From: Granulibacter bethesdensis
GTDB taxonomy: Bacteria > Pseudomonadota > Alphaproteobacteria > Acetobacterales > Acetobacteraceae
Reading direction: 5' to 3'
NCBI RefSeq assembly: GCF_001889545.1
Contig: NZ_CP018194.1
Span: 1,896,501-1,960,500 of the forward strand
DNA length: 64,000 bases
Shown here: positions 31,165 through 41,780 of the stretch, in pieces
Position numbering within the stretch: the first letter of the stretch is position 1
Layout of the letters: the number at the start of each line of letters is the position of its first letter
Position numbers and translations under genes: made by a program
Notes under the pieces: model-generated
What the model was told of the DNA's origin: nothing
The model's input: the letters and a program-made list of their open reading frames with translations, nothing else
Database searches by the model: none

Positions 31165-32064
31165 ATGCTGAAGGGGCGGCTCGGGCTTCACTCTTCCCGT
31201 ATCCCTCATGCGGACCGTGCCGGCCTGCTGTATCTGGCCCGCGGGCAATTGGTGGCGCGGGATGGCACTCTCGCCTTCCTGCGCGGGCCGGAGGAAGACG
31301 AGACCTTGCCCAGCGGCGAATACGGTATCCCAGTGCAGAGTATCTCGATGATCCTGCTCGGACCCGGCTCGACCGTCAGCCATGATGCGCTCCGTCTTCT
31401 CGCGCGTGCCGATACCGCTCTGGCAGCGGTGGGAGAGGACGGGGTGAGGCTTTATACAGCACCTCCGCTGGGGCCTGATCGCTCGGCTGTGGCGCGGCGA
31501 CAGGCGATGCTGTGGGCGGACCCCAAAAAACGGGTGGATGTCGCCCGGCGCATGTATGCATGGCGCCTCGGCGAAGTGCTGCCTCATCGCGATATAACCG
31601 TGCTGCGCGGAATCGAGGGCGCGCGGATGAAGGAGATATATCGCCTCGCTGCGCAACGTGCCGGGATTGCGTGGCATGGTCGACGCTATGACCGCGCCAA
31701 TCCGACTGCCGCCGATTTGCCCAATCAGGCGCTGAACCATGCCGCCACCGCGATGGAGGCCGCTGCGGCCATCGCCTGTGCTGCTGTCGGAGCCATTCCT
31801 CAACTTGGCTTTATCCATGAAGACCCGGGTCAGTCCCTGGTGCTGGATATTTCCGACCTGTTTCGGGACACTGTCACCATCCCGACCGCTTTCGCCGCAG
31901 CGAAGCTGGCCGAACGTGGTCATGAGAATATCGAACGTCTCACCCGACGCCAGACCGGACGCGCTCTGGCGGAACGCTCCGTCATTCCGAAAATGATCGA
32001 GCGACTGAAACAGCTTTTCGAAAAAGAGGCAGAGGCCATCCCATTTCTTGAGGATGATGAGTGA
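31165..32064 (+). CDS. cas1: CRISPR adaptation integrase Cas1 (type I-E)
   Basis: Cas1 with Cas2 inserts new spacers at the leader end of the array. The 299-residue protein has the metal-binding residues expected from E. coli Cas1: Glu151 (RGIEGARMKEIYR), His218 (GFIHED) and Asp231 (LDISDLF), plus the WHGRRYD segment. I chose the ATG at 31165 rather than the TTG at 31162. It follows cas6 by three bases and overlaps cas2 by one base. Confidence 0.96.
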   Translation: MLKGRLGLHSSRIPHADRAGLLYLARGQLVARDGTLAFLRGPEEDETLPSGEYGIPVQSISMILLGPGSTVSHDALRLLARADTALAAVGEDGVRLYTAPPLGPDRSAVARRQAMLWADPKKRVDVARRMYAWRLGEVLPHRDITVLRGIEGARMKEIYRLAAQRAGIAWHGRRYDRANPTAADLPNQALNHAATAMEAAAAIACAAVGAIPQLGFIHEDPGQSLVLDISDLFRDTVTIPTAFAAAKLAERGHENIERLTRRQTGRALAERSVIPKMIERLKQLFEKEAEAIPFLEDDE

Positions 32065-32357
32065 TGCCAGCCACTCTGGTCATTACAAGGGATGTGGAAG
32101 CGCGATATCGCGGTTATCTTACCTCGATCATGCTGGAGCTTTCTGCTGGCGTTTATCTTTCTCCACAACTATCCTCAGCGGTGCGTGAGCGCACCTGGGC
32201 GGTGCTGTCAGAATGGTATTCCGAACTGCGCCGTGGCGCCATCGTGCTGGCGTGGCCTGATGCCAAATCCCCCGGAGGCATGGCAATTCGCACCCTTGGC
32301 GACGCCCCCAAGGAGATTATCGATGCCGATGGGGTGTTGCTTGTGCGGAAAAGTTAA
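32064..32357 (+). CDS. cas2: CRISPR adaptation protein Cas2 (type I-E)
   Basis: Cas2e is the dimeric core of the Cas1-Cas2 integration complex. The 97-residue product begins TLVITRDVEARYRGYLTSIM and contains ERTWAVLSEWYSELRRGAIV and the GGMAIRTLGDAP segment typical of Cas2e (also called CasB-type CT1978). It starts in a TGATG overlap with cas1; a GTG start one codon earlier is possible. It ends only 59 bases before the first CRISPR repeat. Confidence 0.95.
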   Translation: MPATLVITRDVEARYRGYLTSIMLELSAGVYLSPQLSSAVRERTWAVLSEWYSELRRGAIVLAWPDAKSPGGMAIRTLGDAPKEIIDADGVLLVRKS

Positions 32358-32416
32358 CCTTCGAAACATACCGTTCTTTGACATTGTCAATAAGTATCAA
32401 TGTGTTGTAGGCAAGA
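32358..32416 (+). promoter_or_regulatory. CRISPR leader
   Basis: This short AT-rich stretch separates cas2 from the first repeat. A perfect TTGACA sits at 32378-32383, with TATCAA or TGTGTT as weak -10 candidates. Transcription into the array may start here or continue from the cas operon. The integration signal for new spacers should lie in its last bases. Confidence 0.6.
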
Positions 32417-33542
32417 GGTTCCTCCGCGTGCGCGGAGATAGACCCCGTGTCAACAGCCGGTGCCCGGTCGAGATTATGGTTCCTCCGCGTGCGCGGAGAT
32501 AGACCCCTGTTCAGCCGGGAGACAGCATTGCCGCGCAGGGTTCCTCCGCGTGCGCGGAGATAGACCATAAAGGGCGAGACGACGACAATCAGCCTCCCCG
32601 GTTCCTCCGCGTGCGCGGAGATAGACCCTCGTCGATTTCAAACACCGTGAAGGCGGAAAAGGTTCCTCCGCGTGCGCGGAGATAGACCTTACCTGACCTC
32701 GATGCTCAACACCTATCTAGCGGTTCCTCCGCGTGCGCGGAGATAGACCCAGGTCCGCGAGGTTCAGGGTATGGACGAGAGGGGTTCCTCCGCGTGCGCG
32801 GAGATAGACCCCAGCCAGCTGGTGGTGGTGATCGGTGGCACGAGGTTCCTCCGCGTGCGCGGAGATAGACCTTTTCCCCTTCATCTCCGGCGCTCCTTCA
32901 GCATGGTTCCTCCGCGTGCGCGGAGATAGACCGTGGCGCGTGAATATCAACCATTTTGGGCGTCCGGTTCCTCCGCGTGCGCGGAGATAGACCCTCGTCC
33001 AGCATCATCAGCAGGCGGTGCTTGTGGGTTCCTCCGCGTGCGCGGAGATAGACCCCAGTCGTAATACCGCCAGAGCTTGTATGATCCGGTTCCTCCGCGT
33101 GCGCGGAGATAGACCCGCCACTGGAGCCCCCTGATGCTCCGGTCCCGAGGTTCCTCCGCGTGCGCGGAGATAGACCCCAGTGGCGCGGTACGGTCACGCC
33201 GTTGATCAGGGTTCCTCCGCGTGCGCGGAGATAGACCGTGATGAGCCCAGCCGGGAAGACGGGGGGACTAGGTTCCTCCGCGTGCGCGGAGATAGACCTG
33301 CTATAAACCAAAAATTGTCTGCTTAATGCTGGGTTCCTCCGCGTGCGCGGAGATAGACCCAGGTTCGCCAGCGTGGCCGCACTGGCGAAGCTGGTTCCTC
33401 CGCGTGCGCGGAGATAGACCGTGGGGCGCATCCTCGCTATGCACGCCTCATCAGGTTCCTCCGCGTGCGCGGAGATAGACCCCGTTAACCCGGTGCTGCT
33501 GGATGGCAGCGTGTGGTTCCTCCGCGTGCGCGGAGATAGACC
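32417..33542 (+). CRISPR. Type I-E CRISPR array: 19 repeats, 18 spacers
   Basis: Nineteen 28-bp repeats occur at an exact 61-bp period (32417, 32478, 32539 and so on to 33515), with 18 spacers of 33 bp. All repeats read identical, including the last. The repeat begins GGTTCCTCCGCG and ends GATAGACC; its middle CTCCGC-GTGC-GCGGAG can fold into the hairpin that Cas6e cuts. It matches the orientation of the E. coli type I-E repeat (GTTCC...GATAAACC), so the array is read on the plus strand from the cas2 side. Spacer 10 (32994-33026) encodes a coupling-protein-like motif on the opposite strand. Apparent proteins with SPRTRRN repeats here are artefacts of the array. Confidence 0.99.
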
Positions 33543-34118
33543 TTACGCTTCAAGACACCCATCTGCCCGACAGCCGAACCTGCCAATCGATGAACTGCCG
33601 CTGACGCCGGATGCTGTTTTCGAGACACTGGCATTGCTGGCCCCCGATGATTTCGTGCTGACCGCTTCCGCATCGATACGCCAGACAGTTACTATACTTT
33701 TTCTTCCGGTGATTTTGGCTGGGGCTTGGCGGCCACAGTTGGACTCGCCCTTGGTGAAGAAAAGAGCGGTCGCAACCGTCCAGTCATCTGCCTGATGGGT
33801 GATGGATCATTCCAGTATTCGGTGCAGGGTATCTACACCGGTGTACAGCACAAGGCCCATGTCATCTACGTAGTCTTGCAGAACGAAGAATACGGAATCC
33901 TTAAAGAATTTGCAGAACTCGAAAACACTCCGAATGCTCCGGGTCTCGATCTGCCAGGGCTGGATATTGTAGCACTCGGCAAAGGATACGGCGCTCAAAG
34001 CCGTGAGGTGGCAACGGTGGATGCCCTGAAGGAAGCCTTTACCGAAGCGCTGGCTTTCAAGGGTACCAGCGTGATCAATGTGCGGATAACACGTGCACTC
34101 GGCAGTCTGCTCGGCTGA
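33543..34118 (+). pseudogene. Benzoylformate-decarboxylase-like ThDP enzyme, 5'-truncated and frameshifted
   Basis: The stretch right after the last repeat translates as LPLTPDAVFETLALLAPDDF in one frame. After a one-base shift near 33674-33676 it continues DSYYTFSSGDFGWGLAATVG, then MGDGSFQYSVQGIYTGVQ, LQNEEYGILKEF and a normal C-terminal end. This is the C-terminal third of a thiamine-diphosphate enzyme closest in type to benzoylformate decarboxylase; the GDGS segment is the cofactor/Mg site. About two thirds of the normal gene is missing on the array side. It is a remnant, probably not expressed as a functional enzyme. The exact family member (MdlC or a related decarboxylase) is uncertain. 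Confidence 0.85.
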
Positions 34119-34487
34119 AATCCGCCAGAGAGATCTGGGGCAACAATCGACGGGACATGACCATTCGTGTCCCGTTTACTACGCCTTTCTGCTTCCTGTG
34201 TGCACGTCATCAGATGGGCTGCTGGAAGAACCCCATGCCCTGTATGGAGGAATGAAATCACGATAACCATCCACGCTGACATCACCGTCATCCGCTTCCA
34301 ACCGGGATTGTCAGCATCCTGCACTCGACAATGTTTGCAAGATGGCGGGCCGCCCGAGACGGGGATGAGAGCTATGAACTGATGATAAGTATCTGACAAG
34401 CATGGAGATACTATCCGTCGTGCGGCTACCGGCGGCTTTCGGCGGCCATAGCGAGTAATGGGCGGTTCCGGCGGGCTGCGGATGATA
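34119..34487. other. Non-coding stretch between two gene remnants
   Basis: This 369-bp region lies between the convergent ends of the ThDP-enzyme remnant and the alpha/beta-hydrolase remnant. I see no terminator with a clear T run and no convincing gene. It has a few short CGGCGG/GGCGG repeats near 34425-34475. Confidence 0.5.
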
Positions 34488-35388
34488 TCACGCGACTGGA
34501 TGGCGCGATCCCGCATGCGCCACCTCGCAGATTGCGTTGATCACAGCCTGGTCGAATTCGGGCGGCAGGTCGTGTCCCATGCCTTCGATTGGCCTGTAGA
34601 TCGCGCCGGCAATTGAAAGGGCCGTATCGTGGCCGCAGGCCGGTGGTATCAGCGGGTCGTCCGTTCCATGAATGACGAGCGCAGGCGCAGCAATCGTCGC
34701 TAGACGGGTCCGTCGGTCTCCCGCTACCGCCATCGCCGCGATCTGCCGCCCGGTCCCGGCCGGATCGTAGGAATATCCCGCTTCTTCCAGTAGAAGGGCG
34801 CGATGGGCGTCTTCGTCAAACGGATAGGCCACGCCGGCGATCCTGCGCGCCAAGGCGAGGCGCACTGTCAAAAAGCCATCGGGATCGACATCCGGATCCG
34901 GAGTCGGGCGCATCATCATCGCCATGACATCGGGAGCGGCCTGCGGAAGGGCCGGATTCCCCGTGCTCGACATGATCGAGGTGAGCGAAAGGACCCGGTC
35001 GGCATGTTCGCTCGCCAGAACCTGCGCGATCATTCCGCCCATCGACCGTCCGACTACATGAGCCTGCGCGATGCCGATCGCATCGAGCAAACCGATTGCA
35101 TCGGCCGCCATGTCGTGAAGCGTATAGGGTACTTCAGGCTGGCGTCCGGCCATCAATGCGGAAGCCAACTCTCCGAAATCTGGTGCGGCGGAAATGCATG
35201 GAGCGGCCGGCATCCCGGTTGTCGAAGCGGATGACGCGATACCCCCTGGCGGCGAGCCCCGTGCAAAAGGGACTGCTCCAACGGAGCATCTGCGTACCGA
35301 GCCCGGAAATCAACAGGATCGGCTCAGCATCGGCATTGCCGAAACTATCCCAGGCGAGTTCGATGCCATTCGCTTTTGCGATATTCAT
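34488..35388 (-). pseudogene. Alpha/beta hydrolase with an internal frameshift
   Basis: The minus-strand frame starts MNIAKANGIELAWDSFGNAD and runs LLISGLGTQMLRWSSPF, RVIRFDNRDAGRSMHF to about 35190, where it leaves frame. A second frame then continues SAAPDFGELASALM and YTLHDMAADAIGLLDAIG, with the nucleophile elbow GRSMGG, the acid GTDDPLIP and the histidine GMGHDLPP, ending at 34488. The two parts fit end to end as one hydrolase of about 300 residues with the full Ser-Asp-His triad. A one-base loss near 35188-35193 explains the break. It may be a true pseudogene or a sequencing error. Its start overlaps the DUF1330 stop (ATGA), so it belongs to that small operon. Confidence 0.85.
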
Positions 35389-35846
35389 GACTGCGTCCTT
35401 TCCGTGCCAGTGGGATATGGCATTTCCGAAAGAGGCAGCAGGCGGGAGTCCACCACTGCCGCCACGCGATGACCGAGCCCCGCGAGATACTCCGCGTGGC
35501 TGGCGAAGGAGAGAAAGGAAGCAGCACTGGCCTGGCGGATTAGCATCGACATGTCCCACCGTTCGTCAGCGGAGCCGATCAGAAAGGGGCCACCCTCGCC
35601 GAGGAAAAGGATATCGCCTCCGCTTTCCCGCAAAATGGGTAGTGTATGCCGGACGTAGCAATCGAAGGCTTCGGCACCGCTGATCGGCATGGCCGGCGCG
35701 AACTCGGGATGGTCCGAATAGTCGGCAACATTCCTGAACTTCAGCAGATTGAGCATGACGACGGCACCGGAAAAGTCGCGCTGAGCGAACAGCTGGCCGG
35801 CGTCCTGCGTAAGCTCGATATATGAAATGGGTTCCGACCTGTTCAT
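35385..35846 (-). CDS. DUF1330 family protein
   Basis: The 153-residue soluble protein has the ferredoxin-like dimeric alpha-beta fold pattern of DUF1330: VVMLNLLKFRNVADYSDHPE, then AFDCYVRHTLPILRESGGDIL, a WDMSMLIRQAS strand and ASHAEYLAGLGHRVAAVVDSRLLPL. The function of this family is unknown. It sits between the DUF2239 gene (19 bases upstream) and the hydrolase (4-base overlap), so the three are likely co-transcribed. Confidence 0.85.
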   Translation of the reverse strand: MNRSEPISYIELTQDAGQLFAQRDFSGAVVMLNLLKFRNVADYSDHPEFAPAMPISGAEAFDCYVRHTLPILRESGGDILFLGEGGPFLIGSADERWDMSMLIRQASAASFLSFASHAEYLAGLGHRVAAVVDSRLLPLSEMPYPTGTERTQS

Positions 35847-35865
35847 TGACTTTCTCGCTCAGTCG

Positions 35866-36504
35866 TCAGGGCTTGATCGGGTGAGTGAAAGGACTGAAGG
35901 CAAGCCGCACGGCATAGATCCGGATGTCCTCCGGCCAAGACCCGATCCGCTCTTCGAACGCGGGCCGGTCGTCCGCGAAAAGGGCGCGGGTCGCCTCCTC
36001 GTAGCCGGGCAGGTCGCCGGCGATCGCCTGCATGAAGCGATACGCGGCCTCCTGCGCCGCTCGTCTTCGCTGGCGCGGATGAACTGCCTTGCGAGCATCA
36101 TCGACAAGGCGCCTCAGCGTTGCAGACGCGCCACCCGGCTGGGTCGCCAGCCATTCCCACTGCCTTGGCAGCAAGGTCACCTCGCGGGCGACAACGCCTA
36201 ATTTGGGGCGACCGCGCGTGGTCTGTCCGCCCTCCGTCGCTCCTGTTTCGGCGGTCGCGCCAGCTTCAGGGCGATAGCGACCCACAGAAGGTCTCGGAGG
36301 CTCCGACAGCCGCTGGAGAATCTCCACATCACTGCCGCGCAGATCAAGATCGATGACACCACCTGTCGCATCGTCGAACACCAGAACCGCCTCTGTCGCC
36401 TGTGCAGAGCGCGCAACCACAATGGCGACATCCGCCAGCGAACCGGAAATCAGCAATCGTCGGCCAGCAAATGCCGTGCAGGGCTTGGTGGAGGGATCGG
36501 ACAT
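35866..36504 (-). CDS. DUF2239 family protein
   Basis: The 212-residue protein begins MSDPSTKPCTAFAGRRLLIS and continues with a beta-rich part (VLVFDDATGGVIDLDLRGSD), a linker rich in Gly, Thr and Arg (GRPKLGVVAREVTLLPRQWEWLATQPGG lies around residues 98-125), and a helical end with RRAAQEAAYRFMQAIAGDLPGYEEATRALF. This is the layout of DUF2239, often described only as an uncharacterised conserved protein. The central part resembles small DNA-binding modules, but that is weak inference. Tandem repeats in front of the gene suggest regulated expression. Confidence 0.85.
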   Translation of the reverse strand: MSDPSTKPCTAFAGRRLLISGSLADVAIVVARSAQATEAVLVFDDATGGVIDLDLRGSDVEILQRLSEPPRPSVGRYRPEAGATAETGATEGGQTTRGRPKLGVVAREVTLLPRQWEWLATQPGGASATLRRLVDDARKAVHPRQRRRAAQEAAYRFMQAIAGDLPGYEEATRALFADDRPAFEERIGSWPEDIRIYAVRLAFSPFTHPIKP

Positions 36505-36533
36505 GTCGCGCTCATCAAAATGGAAAACCTCTT

Positions 36534-36575
36534 ATTACCCGGATAAAATCCTCCGTCAATTACGCCCGGATAAAA
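36534..36575 (-). promoter_or_regulatory. Tandem direct repeats upstream of the DUF2239 operon
   Basis: ATTACCCGGATAAAA (36534-36548) and ATTACGCCCGGATAAAA (36559-36575) share the core CCCGGATAAAA at a 27-bp spacing. A possible minus-strand -35 box TTGACG (36559-36554) lies between them and a weak -10 overlaps the proximal copy. They end 30 bases before the gene and look like paired operator sites of an unknown regulator. Confidence 0.5.
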
Positions 36576-36705
36576 ATACATTCCCTTCGGTCGCGATCTC
36601 GTTCACTGCGCGAATCTCAGCCCTTTCGCGCAAGCGAGTGGAATATGGGGAAATCGTCGGCGTTCGGCGGTAAGCCGTTCGCAAAATTGATCATTTTGGC
36701 CAAAA

Positions 36706-36796
<91 letters not shown>

Positions 36797-37143
36797 GTTC
36801 GGGGTGTCTTAGAGCAGGAGAAAGCCCCCGCCAAGAGGCTGTTGCAGAAAGATGCCCCCGTTACGTTCCTGACCAGTTCCGTCCGGCCGGAGTCCCGAAT
36901 CGAGGCTACGATAAGCAAGAGGCCCCTCACCCGCTGAGCAAACAGCTCCCCCACCTGCCAGCACGGCAGATATTCCATGAAAATGGGAGCCATGCCGCAA
37001 GGAATGTTTGACTTGTGGCGTATGACCGGTATAACCCGCGCCTCTCGGCCGCCGTGCCTCCCGCTTGTTGGGGCGTTCGGAGGCCGCTCGGCGTTGACGG
37101 GATGGCTCCGTCGTCGCGGAGCCAGCATTTGGGACCAGAAGCG
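36797..37143. other. Intergenic region between tRNA-Ser and rplU
   Basis: This 347-bp divergent region contains the upstream sequence of the tRNA (minus) and, from 37008 on, the rplU promoter and a leader of about 100 bases. The leader has GC-rich palindromic pieces near 37120-37135 (GCTCC...GGAGC) that could form a ribosomal-protein autoregulation structure. No gene was seen. Confidence 0.55.
37008..37035 (+). promoter_or_regulatory. Promoter of rplU-rpmA
   Basis: TTGACT (37008-37013), a 16-base spacer and TATAAC (37030-37035) form a strong sigma-70-type promoter. Transcription should start near 37042, leaving a 5' leader of about 100 bases before rplU. Confidence 0.7.
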
Positions 37144-37458
37144 ATGTTCGCAGTTATCCGCACTGGCGGAAAGCAATACCGTGTTACCCCGAACGCCGTG
37201 CTGAAGGTGGAAAAGCTTGAGGCTGAGCCGGGCAGCACCATCACCTTCACGGACGTGCTCGCGGTGGGCGGGGAAGGCAATCTGACGATCGGTGCGCCCG
37301 TTGTGGCCGGCGCCAGCGTCACGGCGACAGTGATCGCCCAGGATCGCCTTGATAAAATTGTGGTGTTCAAGAAGCGCCGCCGGCAGAACAGCCGCCGCAA
37401 GAATGGCCATCGCCAGCACGTCACCGTGCTGCGCGTCGGCGATATCGTCGCGGCCTGA
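37144..37458 (+). CDS. rplU: Ribosomal protein bL21
   Basis: bL21 is a 50S protein that binds 23S rRNA with uL20. The 104-residue product begins [20 protein letters not shown] and ends with the basic segment [20 protein letters not shown], both typical. The frame is open from 37015, but the conserved start is the ATG at 37144. It is followed by rpmA after 13 bases, the standard pair. Confidence 0.97.
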   Translation: MFAVIRTGGKQYRVTPNAVLKVEKLEAEPGSTITFTDVLAVGGEGNLTIGAPVVAGASVTATVIAQDRLDKIVVFKKRRRQNSRRKNGHRQHVTVLRVGDIVAA

Positions 37459-37471
37459 GGAGGTTTGATCC

Positions 37472-40064
<2,593 letters not shown>

Positions 40065-40076
40065 TCAGAACAATGG

Positions 40077-40265
40077 TCAGTGATATTTGACAATCTTCTT
40101 CGATTCCACGACACATTCCTCCTTCAATGCCATCAAGGCGGCCTGTATCAGTTCGCGTGTCAAAGGCACGGGAAGAAATGCAAGCAGTTTCTCGACATCG
40201 AGGAGGGTATGGAGTGCCGTTTCATAAACATGCTCTTCATCCGGACCTTTCGCATGCATGGCCAT
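40077..40265 (-). CDS. Small hypothetical protein (62 aa)
   Basis: A minus-strand frame with a strong GGAGG ribosome site five bases before its ATG encodes MAMHAKGPDEEHVYETALHT and then LLDVEKLLAFLPVPLTREL and a short helical end rich in Glu and Lys. I do not recognise the family. The composition (no stop-prone or GC-bias artefact look, two amphipathic helices) and the ribosome site favour a real gene. It lies between proB and proA and points against both. An upstream GTG at 40271 is a less likely start. Confidence 0.6.
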   Translation of the reverse strand: MAMHAKGPDEEHVYETALHTLLDVEKLLAFLPVPLTRELIQAALMALKEECVVESKKIVKYH

Positions 40266-40463
40266 CAGCACCTCCGTTTGTCAGGCCTGTGCGCAGTATC
40301 ATGACCGATAAAGCAACAGCCTTTGTCTCTTGACCAGACAGCATGGTTGCTTTCCGGCCCGAGCGCTAATTAAATCCTCGCATTGTTTTGCTGTGCATTC
40401 TTTGCAAGCGAACAATAAAATGCGCTGAATACAACCGCTCGTTGCACAGCAGGGTTTGAAGCA

Positions 40464-41729
40464 ATGCTTGATGGCGTATCGGAAACAGCACAGAAATGGA
40501 TCGCGCAGGCAGGCCGCTCTGCGCGCATGGCTTCTTCCGTGCTGGCCCGGGTACCACATGAGGTCAGGCAGAACGCCCTGCGCCAGGCGGCGTCCGCTCT
40601 GCGTGATGATGAAGCCGCCATCCTGGCTGCCAATGCCATCGACCTTGAGCGCTCGAATGCCAGTGCTGCTTTCCGTGACCGTTTAACCCTGACCAGATCG
40701 CGCGTCACCGCGATGGCTGACGGGCTGGAGCAGATTGCCGATCTTCCTGACCCGCTCTCCCGCGTGTTGTCGGAGTGGGAACGCCCGAACGGGCTGCGTA
40801 TCCGTCGCATTGCTGCGCCCATCGGCGTGATCGGTATGATTTACGAAAGTCGTCCGAATGTCGGGGCGGACGCGGCAGGCATCGCCATTAAATCCGGCAA
40901 TGCCGTGATACTGCGCGGCGGATCGGAAAGTCAGCACAGCGCACACGCCATTCATGCGGCCATGCAGGCCGGCCTGCGCCAGGCAGGATTACCGGAAGAG
41001 ACCGTACAGATCGCTCCCGATACTGACCGGGCCTATGTCGCAGCGATGCTGGCGGGCAATCAGGTGCTGGATCTCATTATCCCACGCGGCGGCAAATCGC
41101 TGGTCGAGCGCGTGCAGAAAGAGGCCAGAGTTCCCGTACTGGCTCATGCGGAAGGGCTGTGTCACACTTACATTCATTCAGCAGCCGATCCTGAAAAAGC
41201 CCGTTCCATTCTGGCGAATGCAAAAATGCGGCGCACCGGAATCTGCGGTGCGACCGAAACCATGCTGATTGATGCGGCTATTGCGGGATCCCTGCTGCCG
41301 GTTCTGGTAGAGGATCTGTCAGCCCTCGGTTGTAATTTCCGTGCGGATGACGCTGCCCGTGCGATTATACCGGCGTTACCTGCTGCCAGTGACGCGGATT
41401 TTGATACGGAATGGCTGGATGCCATTCTGTCCATCAAGGTCGTGGATGGAATTGATGCCGCACTGGCTCACATCGCCCGCCATGGCAGCGAACATACTGA
41501 AGCCATTATCACTGAAGATGAGGCATCCGCAGAGTATTTCCTGTCCCGTGTGCAATCAGCGGTTGCCATGTGGAATGCCTCCACCCAGTTCTGCGATGGC
41601 GGAGAATTCGGGTTCGGAGCCGAAATCGGCATCGCCACCGGCCGTATCCACGCACGCGGCCCGGTCGGGCCGGAACAACTGACCACCTACCGATATCTGG
41701 TGCTTGGTAACGGCCAGATCAGACCCTGA
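40464..41729 (+). CDS. proA: Gamma-glutamyl phosphate reductase
   Basis: ProA reduces glutamyl-5-phosphate with NADPH to glutamate semialdehyde, the second step to proline. The 421-residue aldehyde-dehydrogenase-like protein has PIGVIGMIYESRPNVGADAA, GNAVILRGGSESQHSA, LIIPRGGKSLVERVQ and the catalytic cysteine region MRRTGICGATETMLID; it ends GFGAEIGIATGRIHARGPVG. The start at 40464 has a modest ribosome site. It heads the run proA-nadD-rsfS-rlmH-gpmI. Confidence 0.96.
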   Translation: MLDGVSETAQKWIAQAGRSARMASSVLARVPHEVRQNALRQAASALRDDEAAILAANAIDLERSNASAAFRDRLTLTRSRVTAMADGLEQIADLPDPLSRVLSEWERPNGLRIRRIAAPIGVIGMIYESRPNVGADAAGIAIKSGNAVILRGGSESQHSAHAIHAAMQAGLRQAGLPEETVQIAPDTDRAYVAAMLAGNQVLDLIIPRGGKSLVERVQKEARVPVLAHAEGLCHTYIHSAADPEKARSILANAKMRRTGICGATETMLIDAAIAGSLLPVLVEDLSALGCNFRADDAARAIIPALPAASDADFDTEWLDAILSIKVVDGIDAALAHIARHGSEHTEAIITEDEASAEYFLSRVQSAVAMWNASTQFCDGGEFGFGAEIGIATGRIHARGPVGPEQLTTYRYLVLGNGQIRP

Positions 41730-41780
41730 TCCTTGCCGCATTTTTCTTCTTCGCCCTTCATTGATCGCGTGCCCGGTCCG

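Noticed and set aside
32317-33431. Minus-strand frames encoding repeated SPRTRRN and SAHAEEP motifs
   Set aside because: These are translations of the CRISPR repeats and not proteins.
33421-33795. A 124-codon plus-strand frame spanning the last repeats and the next gene
   Set aside because: It joins array sequence to one frame of the broken ThDP enzyme and is explained by the pseudogene.
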